Below, piece by piece: positions 18,371-28,440 of a stretch of DNA of 64,000 bases. The translations under genes and the position numbers were made by a program. Source of the DNA: Trileptium ribeirensis (lineage: Eukaryota > Nematoda > Enoplea > Enoplida > Thoracostomopsidae). Each line of letters opens with the position of its first letter. Position 1 is the first letter of the stretch. A model generated the notes under the pieces. The model was given only the letters and a program-made list of their open reading frames with translations. It ran no database searches and was not told the origin of the DNA. The stretch lies in contig JASANE010012807.1 of the NCBI GenBank assembly GCA_030248225.1, positions 1 through 64,000 of the forward strand, given 5' to 3'.

Positions 18371-18770
18371 ATATGAGGCTCTTGGTTTCTTTATTCGCTG
18401 AAAATTTTGCCAGGAGACATGAACCAGGAGGCTCTGGTTCGGGACCGGGGCGCCGAATATTTCCAGAGGGTGTTAAGTAGCCTTCCCTGGCTTGAACCGG
18501 GGAGTCGAAATTTAAAAATTTTCAAAATTTAATATTTTTCAGGCAAAACGCTGAAATTATTAATAAATGGCCTCAGAAACTGTGAAAAAAGTCTTTGTTG
18601 TGGTTAAAAGCAACTTTTCAACTTTTTTTGCTGAATTTAGTCAACTTTTTAATTTCGGAAAGGGATTTTTGTAAAAAGATTTTGTCATTTTATAGGTCAT
18701 CTACCGAAGTGAAACCCAAATTTTTGCCAGGTTTCCCCAACCGGTGGCGATCCATTTTGACAGGGGGACG
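18371..18770 (-). repeat. R2 repeat (CTGGGCTCTCC family), diverged copy
   Basis: Resembles 35363-35752 (CGCTGAAAATTTTGCCAGG followed by a GAACCAGG/GAACCGGGG-rich part, then an AT-rich core). Most diverged of the set. Confidence 0.5.
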
Positions 18771-18799
18771 ATCTAGTTGATTTTTCAGCACTATTTGAT

Positions 18800-19215
18800 G
18801 TATATAGCTAACTTCCTAAAATTGTGCTAATTTTGTTGCAGAGGGCCCAAAAATTCCATTTTTTCGTATCTGGCTCGCCCAAAGTTAGATTTAGGTCAGT
18901 TACAAAGCAAATTTGATTGAATTGAGCACTTCAGTAACTTTGTGAGCAGTATTTCCGGTATCTAACTACCTTCCTATATTACTAAAATTGGCTAATTGTG
19001 TTCATGGGGTCCCAAAAATTCGACTTTCAGTTTTTGGCTGGGACATAGTGTGATTTAGGTCCGTCAAAAAGCAAACTTGGTCAAATTGGGCACTCTATTG
19101 ACTTTATGAGCACTATTTTCAGCAAACTAGCTACCTCCCTATGCCCCTAAAATTGAGCTAATCGTGTATCTGGGATCTCAAAAATTCAACTTTTGGATCT
19201 GTATCGCCTAAAGTG
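18800..19215 (+). repeat. Tandem repeat, about 160-bp unit, about 2.6 copies
   Basis: Units begin at about 18806, 18961 and 19126 with CTAACT/CTAGCTACCTxCC, and contain CCCAAAAATTC and GTGATTTAGGTC. Lies directly inside the left flank of the fold-back structure. Confidence 0.7.
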
Positions 19216-19488
19216 CGATTGATTTGGACTCATTGTTGATGTTATGAAAACCGGACTTTAGTGAATTGTTTGGAAGTCGTCTCCTGCTGTGTATCTCGCT
19301 CATTCGAAATGACAGAAATAAATTAGAAAAAATTCCTTAACCTGAAATTGGAAAAAGGAATCCATCAACCTTGTTCAATTTTTATAGGTTAGTTATAAAC
19401 TGAAAAATGCTTTTTCAGTCATAACAATGTCCTTCGTTATTTAGCTCAGTGAATTATCGAAAACAAGTTGTTCAAAGTATTCGCTCAC

Positions 19489-19928
19489 AAGGTATTTTTT
19501 TTCAAATTGGACCCTGGGTGCGGCAAATTTCTTTTGGGTTTAGACCTTAAACGCGGGATCCAGATTACAATTTTTGGCTCGAGAATTTTACGAATTTTTA
19601 CACAATAAAGAAACGTAATTACAAAGCCATAGGAAATTAACAGCACCTCCACCTGCAAAAGATTGGACCAAATTTCATTTAAACCCTTGTCAGGTGCAAA
19701 GCATCTGTGGTTTGTGGAGTTCCAGCACGCTAACTATATTTTGTATATCTTTTTAGACTGTATTAATCTGCTTAGAGTTATGTAGAGATTTCTTATTACA
19801 AATGATCCAAAGCAAACGCAACCCTAGTAATAATTTATTAGCAAACCCAATGTCTCCGAATCCGAAACTGTTATGTGTCCACGTAAGAATATTTGGGTCC
19901 AAGCCCACCTGTGGACCTAAAAAACCTA
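19489..19928 (+). mobile_element. R1 repeat, short copy, with empty site preserved in the opposite arm
   Basis: 440 bp inserted in the left arm of the fold-back element. The flanks TCGCTCAC and GCGCTCAA are an imperfect 8-bp duplication. The right arm at about 22655-22675 reads through the same site without the insert. The terminal A/TAGGTxTTTTT sequences are inverted relative to each other. Confidence 0.75.
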
Positions 19929-21519
19929 GCGCTCAAGTCCTTTCATATTTCACTCATTAAAATATCGTAAAAATGCAAGGCGCTGATCCCACTTTCGACT
20001 GTTCAATGTTTTCGCTCACTCTATAACGATAAAGTTGTTTGTACTCACTAAAATATTAAGAACAAAATCACCAGAATTAAACCCCTGTATGAATTTTTAT
20101 TCAGCCGCTAAAATAGCAAAAACAAAGTGTTTGATGCACTCCTTATTATAGTGAGTACACGTCATTTTCTAATGTGAAATCAAGCGTGTCAACAAAATGT
20201 AAATAAAATATCATTTTCAAATGCCGATAATACATAATTTAGAAGGGATTCGCCAGCCCGTAACGTAGATAAAATGGGTTTCATGAGAGTATACAGTTAA
20301 GGCAGAGGCAAATGTTAAAGTACATACTGCAATATATAGTATAAACTTTTCAGAAGAACGTATATTTAAGGAATACATGCAGTTATAAAAGGGTTTATTG
20401 CGTTCGAGTTCAATATTTCGTGCATAGTTTATTTCACTTAGCAGGATTGATTTTGAAGTAATATATCTTGGTACAGTGGTGAAATTTAGGATTCTGCTCC
20501 TTACACTTTATGTACTTCCTTTTAATTGGATGAACACATTACTTAATATGTCACGTAAAAACTAAAAAATACTGCTCAGAATCTGGCACGCAGCGATTTC
20601 TATAACGGACATAACTGGTAATACGATTTTAACAACACCGATGGAACAAATAACAGAAAGTTCAGTGGCAGAGTTGTATTAATCCAATTACACTTTCCAC
20701 GCTCATAATAGAGCGTTTGCGTTATAAACCCAAGTACGTTTACAACGGAACCTTGTTCGCTTGAAGATTTTTACGACAGAATTGTTCTACTGGACACGTT
20801 ATAAATGACTTTCGCATGTTCAGCGAGCGAGTTCGCGTGAGTCGCAAGCGAGAGAGAGAGTCTTTTTGTCGGCTACTGTACGAATAATGTTAAATCGTCA
20901 GATGAGCTCACATAGAAATAGGTTCTTTTAGTACATAAATTTAACGGCGTTTATTTAAAATATATATTTCAATTTGTAATTTATATTATCCTGTGTAACG
21001 CACGTGACACTGTAGCACCAGGCACTTTCAAACGAGGCTTCCGTACGACCCCAACTATCGTAACCTTGTGGGCGGACCTAACCTGCTCATTCTGTACCAT
21101 CTCCCTTGGTCAGATCCAAGAAGCTACGGAGCTAACAAGCCGCAGGAGCGCTTCACGGGACGTGCTTGGATCGCGCCGGATAAATTGTACACGTCGTCTA
21201 CGTGATGCTACCTTTGAGGTCCCCAGGCAGCTTGGCCTGTCACCTGCTCACAGGTCAAGGAGACCATACCGCTATTCCCTATCTTGTCTCAGCGGGAAGT
21301 TTCAATTGGCTACATTTGAGGTTGGCCAAATACAATTTCCGCTTAGTTAATTTATAGCAGCAGTGGCTCCCACTAGGGTCCGATAATCCCTAGACGTTTA
21401 ACGTCGAAACGTTCCAGCTACAAAATTCAGTATGTGGTTCCCCGAATACACGTCGACATTGGATATTAGGAGCTCTCGCACTCAAATTCCTCATATCAGT
21501 CGTACAGCGTACTGCATCA

Positions 21520-22245
21520 AATATTCGGTCATTATTCATACAATTATGGCAATAGCTCATATAATAACGATAAATCTTATCAGTTATAGTGATAAATCAT
21601 TTTGTAGTTATGGATTCGATTAGGATTCAGCAAACCGATTAAGTGCGACAAGACTTATAAAATCGGTACATGTATTTCGATCATGTTGTCATGAGTGTAG
21701 CTTCCGCCATGCGTTGAATGAGTTCACCGACGACTTAAAAGTGTACAAAAGGGCCACGACAGTAAGCTTACTACGGTACACTATTTATTCATCTCCAAAT
21801 GTCAAAAGTTTTACTATGATTTCATGAGCTACACGCGTCATTTCACTTTTAGCATATCGCAGTAGCGGATATATTACAGTAAATACATGATTATACAATG
21901 ACAAACGTATGAGCCACACATTGATAAACGTATAAATACACTAGAGTACATGTATAGATATTTGAAGGTATACATCCAAGATATACAAACACAGACATAC
22001 AATCACAGTTTGCGACAGTGACTGCACGATTATTCATAACAAATAACGCTAAATTTATCAAAATTAGAAGTGCTCAACTTCATACTCGCTCATGGAAGTG
22101 GACCTTTAATTTGGCGCAAGACGATCCAATTTGTTCTAATCTATGTAGCTAACTGGATCTGAATGTTTAGTAATGTTGCCCATTACACTGTGGTAAGGAC
22201 TAATCTACCGCGTAACGATCCAGAATGCCTAGCAATGTGAATATG
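21520..22245 (+). repeat. Dispersed repeat, copy B
   Basis: Diverged direct copy of 15150-15945, located inside the fold-back loop. Confidence 0.75.
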
Positions 22246-23315
22246 CTTTTTGAACTCTTGTTATTTGCACATAACAAATATGACTGTGGCATATCGCTTT
22301 TGTCTCTGGTTGTAGTTTAAAACTTGGGGCTGGCGACCCCCTTCTTAGCTAGGTCTTATCGGCATTTGAAAATGAAATTTTATTTACAGTTTGTGGACAC
22401 GTTTGATTTTACAGTTGTAACTGTGCATCCACACTCACTGAATGAGGGGTGTATCAAACACTTGTTTTTATAATTTTAACGACTGTAGGAAAATTCAGTT
22501 GCGGTATACAGGGGTTTGATTGGTCACCCTATTTTTAATATTTTAGTGAGTACAAACAACTTTATATATCTATATAGTGAGCGAAAACATTTGAACAGTA
22601 GGTTGCGGTTGAGCGCCCTGCTTGTTTTCAATACTTTAGTGTGTGAAATGAGAAAGGGCTTGAGCGAATACCTTGAACAATAAAACTGGAAGGGGTTCAG
22701 TAAGGGTTTGCTTATTTTAGTGGGGGAAATAACGAAGAATAGTCCAAGATAGCACAGGGGTTCCTTTTCCCAATTCCGTTTAGGGAATTTTTTTCTAACT
22801 TGTAAAACCAAATTTACCAAAACATAGAGTTAAAGTTCAGAAAAAAGGTTCAGTTAGCTATCCCACCGTCTGCACTGCGAACTCCTAAATTCTCCATTAT
22901 GTGTCTGAAATAGCCAGCAAACCAAACAATGTGTGTGCGATACCGATATAGTTTTTGGTACATGGTTTTTGTCAAATACAGCGGCTTTATATTTTCTGTG
23001 AAGTCGTCCTTGGACAGCTCGCTCGGCCGACCGTGGAGGGTCCAAATCCCACCCCAGCTCTAGACTTCTCAGCAAGATGTTTTTCACATCCTGTGTCATC
23101 ACGCACATACAATAGGCACAAATGAAACACTTTTTATATATAACATGGATGGAGGTTGTATGGGAAGGTCGGTTTCTGCCGCCGCCTTACCGAGACCAGA
23201 ATTAAAAACCTGTACTTAATTGTGTGACGGCTGTTTTATGTGATTAATGAAATTAGTAAAATATATATGTATATATATATATTCGATCAATAATAAATAT
23301 TCAGTATATATATAT

Positions 23316-24495
23316 CAGGGAGTAATCGGAATTCCGGTTCCGGTTCCGGCGAAAATCGTGTTCCGGTTCCGGCGAAAATCGTGTTCCGGTTCCGGCAAAG
23401 GGCAAAAACCATACCGGAACCGGAATTCCGGTTTAAAAATTTTGTTTGAAATTTTCCACGTTTTTTGCCTTTATCCTGCAATCCAAACATATGTAATATA
23501 TATTATACAATGATCAAGCTCCAATACAACCAAGCAAAAGAAAAGATTAACTAACTGATTTGCCGTGTAAAACGTAAGTAGGGCACATAATTTGAGCAGG
23601 AATTTTTCATAATAACCTGCAGGAGTTTGTTAAATCAAAGCCAGGTCAATGCTTGTAGCAGCTATTTTACACATCCAGAAGTCTGTTGGATACGTTTGAA
23701 TTAAACCGGTCCAACTCGGTAATAGAGTATGGCTTACGCAGAAGTACTTAGGGTATGCTTGGCTAACATAAATTGCGTCAGGCACCCGCCAGTGTGCTTG
23801 TAAACTTGGTAAATCAGTTTAACTTGAAGTAAAATAACGTTATCTGCAACGCAGCTAGAAACTGCTTTCTTGGCAATGAACTGTATTTATTGAAACTGTG
23901 CGAGCAGCATCACAGTGTGTCTCATTTATAGCATTCTGATTAGAAAGTTATCATCATTATGATCTAACTGACGGGCACTGTTTGTTCAACGCTAGCCTAA
24001 ACAGTGTCTCTGACCACTGATCAGAAAATTACTTTCTATCTATTATTTTCTCTTAGAATCATATAAACCAATAATTTTAAGTTTCCTACAGAAGAACATA
24101 CAACAAACGTATGTGTAGTAAAGGGAGGCGACTGGAGACAGAGCGAAAGTGTGTATTCTACGATCCAAGCTTTGTAAGCATATATATTCGATTTGACGCA
24201 GTATATGCAATTGTGTAAGTGGAAGACATTTTTGCTCTGACTGTCCAAAAACCGATATATTTGATCGAAAAATAAACATTATTAGCTTCCTCAGTCTCTT
24301 TAAAGTTTCATAAAGGCAATAATACCGTCGCAATACATTAAGTTTAATGCAAAAGTTATTTTTAATGCATTTTAAATCCACTATACCTTCATTTCTTCCA
24401 TCATCTGTTTTACTATATAAATTTCGAAGACCAGGTTCCGGATCCGGTTTAAATGGACGGTTCCGGTTGCTGGTTCCGGTTCCGGTTATTCCCTG
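23316..24495. mobile_element. Non-autonomous hAT-like element, 1180 bp
   Basis: Inverted termini CAGGGAGTAATCGGAATTCC and CAGGGAATAACCGGAACCGG, with repeated GGTTCCGG subterminal blocks. Flanked by the 8-bp duplication ATATATAT (23308-23315 and 24496-24503). No transposase frame inside. It sits at the end of the cysteine-containing gene fragment at 24540-25007. Confidence 0.85.
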
Positions 24496-24539
24496 ATATA
24501 TATATATAAATAAACCATTACGCTTTGTGTTCTCCCGAC

Positions 24540-25007
24540 TGAAAATGAACCTATTTATACACGGCTCAACGTTATGGGCGCATAATGGTTGTTCTTTTGC
24601 CAAAATCTCGAACTGAACCTTGTAAACATTCGTGTCCACAATTCTGTCATTTGGATTCGTTGTTTCGTCAAGCACAAATATATTTGTGTTGTACGAAAGC
24701 AGTTGGTGTACGTGTATATATGCCCATAAAACGTCATGTCAATATAAAAACGACATTCACTTAGCAAACCGATTTCATATTCACTTTGTTTTAGATTGGC
24801 AAAACACAAATTTCGGCGGTTTTGACACACGAAATCAATACGATTTGTAATTTTAACCATATTAGCGGCCGCATCCTGTTGTTCTTCCACAGTACTGCAT
24901 TTTGCGCAAATGTATACTGGCTCCCTGACCCAATTTATCTCTATGCCTGAGACAATATGTGCTAACATTTTAACTTGCTCAACGCTATGCTTAGTCAAAT
25001 GTGGCAA
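24540..25007 (-). pseudogene. Fragment of an unknown cysteine-containing protein (copy 1)
   Basis: Starts MPHLTKHSVEQVKMLAHIVS and contains VYICAKCSTVEEQQD and CQNRRNLCFANLKQ. After a frameshift at about 24700 it continues with FVLDETTNPNDRIVD and PLCAHNVEPCINRF before running into the hAT-like element. It is similar in order and spacing to the ORF at 39295-39801 (SECRFYIDM versus RKCRFISVC, and CAHNVEPC versus YAPNVGLL). No known domain recognised. Antisense to TULP4, within its intron. Confidence 0.4.
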
Positions 25008-25435
25008 AACGAAGAACCTATCGTGTCCTTAAGACTTCGATTAAATTAAAGCCTAAATGTCTCAGATAATGATTTGTTTAATTATTTATATTTAAAATGC
25101 ATTTATCTTTTCATTTATAATGCATTTTGCTTAATATTTGATTATTTAATATAGAGCATCATGTACGCAAAACAGGTTTGTGGAACAAAGTGTGCTCATA
25201 ATAGATTAAGCGTTTAAAATGGAGACAGGCTTTCCAGAAAAAATTTATTAATTGGTAAAGTCATTAAAAGTACCGAACGATTAACCATTTTCCCATTACA
25301 AGCACACAGTTTTTTCCGCAGCATGTGCTTTTAATACAGTAATGATGTTTTCATTTAGCTGCTATGAAAACAGAGAGTGTTTGTGCTTACTAAAACCTGA
25401 CTGACTCATATCGCATAAAATGTGTGGTGGTAACT

Positions 25436-25690
25436 AAGGTATTTTTGGTCCACATGTGGGTCTGGACCCAAATATTTTTACGTGGACACAAAAAAATTTT
25501 TTCTGTACCCACGCTGGACTCACACTGGATTTTTTCGGCTTGGAGACATAAGGTTTGCTAATAAATTCTATTACAGAGTGCAGGATTTCAACCGTTTGTG
25601 CTTACGTTTGTATATAGTTGCTTGCAGTAAGTTGGAGGTGGTGTAAATTTTATCTGGCTATGTATTTACGTATGGTGGCAGAAGTACTCA
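25436..25690 (-). repeat. R1 repeat, truncated inverted copy
   Basis: Reverse-orientation match to 19489-19928: AAGGTATTTTTGGTCCACA at its end, the GGGTCTGGACCCAAA block and GGAGGTGGTGTAAATTTTAT. Confidence 0.65.
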
Positions 25691-26367
25691 CATTATTTAT
25701 GTCACACTAATTGTTGCAACGTTTTAAAATCAAAATTATGGCTCGGTTGTCACTGGATCTTTTTAGCTCGAAATTTCACCAATTTTTTACAGTATACATT
25801 GCTGTAATTGCATGTTTTTTTCGCTGGGTTAGCTTCATAGTTGCACGTTTTAATGGATGCCGCGCATTTCTTCGAAAATGTTTACATCGTAAGTACAATT
25901 CTGGTTTATCTAAATAGGGGGAGGGGCCAGGTATATTGACCTCCCCCAGTTTGTACCCTCAGGTAAACTTTTGATTCTCCGAGTCCATGCTCCCCCGGTC
26001 TACCCAGATACTTTCCATCTTAACTAAAAATTGGCGCATTTTTCTATGTCGGGCTTAAAGTAAGCTAATTTTTCATCTTTTTAGTAAAAAATCGCTAAGG
26101 TTTCCATGTGACGCTAGAAATCGCTAAAATTTCTCTTTTATGCAAGCACATTTGTAGTCAATTGCTAAATCACGCATTTGGAAGTTTTCTGACAGGTACA
26201 GTACTTTATAGTCCCTTAGTCCAACTAGACGAACCCCCATATAAACTAGGTGAATTGCCCCAGGTATATTTTCAGCTCTCCAGTTCCGAACTGAGGACTC
26301 CCCACTTCCCAGCTGAGGACTCCCCAGGCATAGTTTTGGCAGTTTGGAGAAGCCAGTAATAATGTTA

Positions 26368-26778
26368 CTGGGCTCTCCAAATTGGGAGGGGGGTAGGGAT
26401 TCCGTAGCATTTTTCGGTGCCCCTTGGTTCAGAACAGGTGCCCCCCGGTTCGTGCCCCCTGCCAGAATTTTGGGCTACCCCAGGTTCATTGGCTCTTGGA
26501 AATTTTTTTTATTGCCAATCAGTCCAAACTACAAAAAAATTATCAAAATTTGTACTAAAATTCCGTTCTCAAGCCAAAAATTTCTCAAAATTTATCAAAA
26601 TTTGCTTCAAAGTCGCATTTTCTGTCAACCAAAAGCATATTGACGTGTTTCTGACACGATTTATAATCGTTTTCTCTTTGCAAAAATGTCCCCTGGCAAA
26701 ATCGGGCGCCCCCCGGTTCGGAACCAGGGGGCCCCTGGTTCATGCCCTGGCAAAATTTTAAGCGAATGGAGAGCCCAG
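26368..26778 (+). mobile_element. R2 repeat, MITE-like, 411 bp
   Basis: Terminal inverted repeat CTGGGCTCTCCA / TGGAGAGCCCAG. GC-rich ends with CCCCGGTTC blocks flank an AT-rich core with AAATTTGTACTAAAATTCCG and CAAAATTTGCTTCAAA. Related copies lie at 35363-35752, 40810-41136 and 18371-18770, with a fragment at about 34950-35030. Confidence 0.8.
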
Positions 26779-27007
26779 GTTTATGTATTATTATAGCAGT
26801 TACGTAGATATCTCTTCAATATCTCATTAAATGATTTTTGATATGAAATGATAAACAAATTTTGTTATTAAATATTGATAAAACAGCTTTTTCTGACAAA
26901 TTTAAATTCACCGACAACAATACTCATGGTGGAAATTTATGTATAATTCCAACCAGGAAATTTTACCAAAAATGCACAGTGTTGCTGTATGTATCTCATA
27001 ATTATAG

Positions 27008-27242
27008 GACGATATTATGTATACTTCGACGTCAACTGCTGACGAAAACATCATGTTTCGCATGATGGAAGAGGGACCCCCTGTTGCACCGCTCCCTGCT
27101 GAACTTTTTCGCGGACCGCCGATGTTTGCAGAACGTGATGCTAGTCCACCGACAATCCGCCGCACGGAAAGACCGAATCCTGAAGCTGATTCTGCCTTAA
27201 TGAATGATGATATTGGGTCTTCAGGTATGCCGGTGACTAGAG
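27008..27242 (+). CDS. TULP4: TULP4 internal exon
   Basis: Acceptor ATAATTATAG before 27008. The frame (phase 0) encodes DDIMYTSTSTADENIMFRMM and an acidic, Pro-rich stretch. Two donors are usable, CAG|GTATGC at 27225 and AGAG|GTAAGC at 27243, both leaving one base, so either joins 28441 in frame and the choice changes the protein by six residues. Lies in the variable region between the two halves of the tubby domain, where TULP4 has its long low-complexity insert. Confidence 0.7.
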
Positions 27243-28440
27243 GTAAGCGGATTGTGTTTTTCTATCAACTAGAACAAATAATATCCGTCTCGCAGCGTTT
27301 CATATTAATGTAGTGACCCTAAGGGGTCACTAGAAAATTTCTAACTCATATACACGCATATCGTAGGCTAAACGATCAATTATTTGGTCACCAAACCTAA
27401 AATATGCATGTATACTATACTGAAAAAACTGAAAAAAACCAGCGCCACAGAGGTATGTTGGGACACCTGAAAGAAAAAATGTATTAATTTTTATAAAATT
27501 ACTGACGCCTTAAGGGGTCATGACCCCTAGTTTCCGAAATGACCCCTTGCTACTGACCCCTTAGGGGTCAGTAAATTTTTCCGTTTACTGACCCCTACCT
27601 GGGAGGGCTTAAAATAACCCCGGATTAAGTTATTCTGAAAAATTGTGTTTTAGCCTAAGTACATAGAGGAAAATTACTTCAGCTTCACCAAACCAGCGTA
27701 TAGAAAAAATTAATTTTGTAGAAGGTTTGTTAGCTAGGTTAGTGACCAAATCGATACAGTTAAGATTCAGTATGGATGTACATAGAGCCGTTATGTCGTG
27801 CCAGTTTGTATGTTAGTGTTGATGTTTTTAAATTTAATACTAGTTTCTTTATTGTATTTGAAAATTAATTATCCAGTCCAATTATACATTTTTGCCCAGT
27901 TAATTTTTTGACGTCCATATTTGTATACTGCCTGGTTGTTAAAAAATCTGTGCACGCTTTTAGTAATTATTAAGCAAATGTGTTATCTTATGTGCATTAA
28001 TATACGCTGTTATATCATTATAACTTATTGGTTCATATTTCAGTAAGAAACAGGTTCAACTAGATCACATTTAAGATGTTGCAGTAAACCATTACCATAT
28101 TGGAGTATTTATACTATTTTAGATCTGGAGAAATTTCTGTATCTACCATACATATGTATGGGTAAAAATTTGTTTCAAACCCGTAAGGTCAAAGCAAATC
28201 ATGTTGGATTTAAATTTACAAATTAATCTGTTGTATACTCAAAATATCGCACTGTATATATGTGAAAACGAGGTTGTAACATCTCTGTTTACTTTTGCAG
28301 AGTTATGATCAGCGTATAATTGTCGTGATGAACGTATTGGGAGCATTATAGATATTGTGTTGCGACGAATGTATCTGAATACATACTATCTATGATATCT
28401 TTTATATTAATATTGATAAATAATTTGTTTTTTATTTCAG
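27243..28440 (+). other. TULP4: TULP4 intron with a palindromic repeat cluster
   Basis: Starts GTAAGC and ends TTTATTTCAG. The segment 27312-27594 carries several copies of TGACCCCTTAGGGGTCA in both orientations (for example TAGTGACCCTAAGGGGTCA at its left end), probably a small fold-back element. The rest shows nothing recognisable. Confidence 0.55.

Larger units (their letters stand above)
19318..22803. mobile_element. Large fold-back element with about 460-bp inverted arms
   Basis: The left arm (19318-19488 plus 19929-20233) is the inverted counterpart of the right arm (22345-22803). Matching landmarks include TTTTCAAATGCCGATAA/TTATCGGCATTTGAAAA, GTGTTTGATGCACTCC/ACTGAATGAGGGGTGTATC, TTCGCTCACT and the outer AGAAAAAATTCC/GGGAATTTTTTTCT. 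The loop (20234-22344) holds repeat copy B and a stretch (20234-21519) without recognised genes. No transposase is seen. It could be a non-autonomous DNA transposon with long TIRs. Confidence 0.65.
16764..27007 (+). other. TULP4: TULP4 intron of about 10.2 kb filled with repeats
   Basis: Bounded by GTTAGT and ATTATAG. It contains the transposon and repeat features listed separately. The intervals 16764-17170, 18166-18370, 22806-23307, 25008-25435, 25691-26367 and 26779-27007 show nothing else that I recognise. Confidence 0.6.

Noticed and set aside
21066..21350. A 94-codon, Arg/Ser-rich ORF, GC-richer than its surroundings
   Set aside because: It lies in the fold-back loop. No recognised domain and no splice or start context; it may be part of an old repeat.
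22854..23108. An 84-codon minus-strand ORF
   Set aside because: No domain, no partner frame and no match to neighbouring elements that I can see.
25095..25110. CTTTTCATTT and, at about 58413, CTTTTCATAT outside the Polinton
   Set aside because: Imperfect matches without a following gene; expected by chance in AT-rich DNA.
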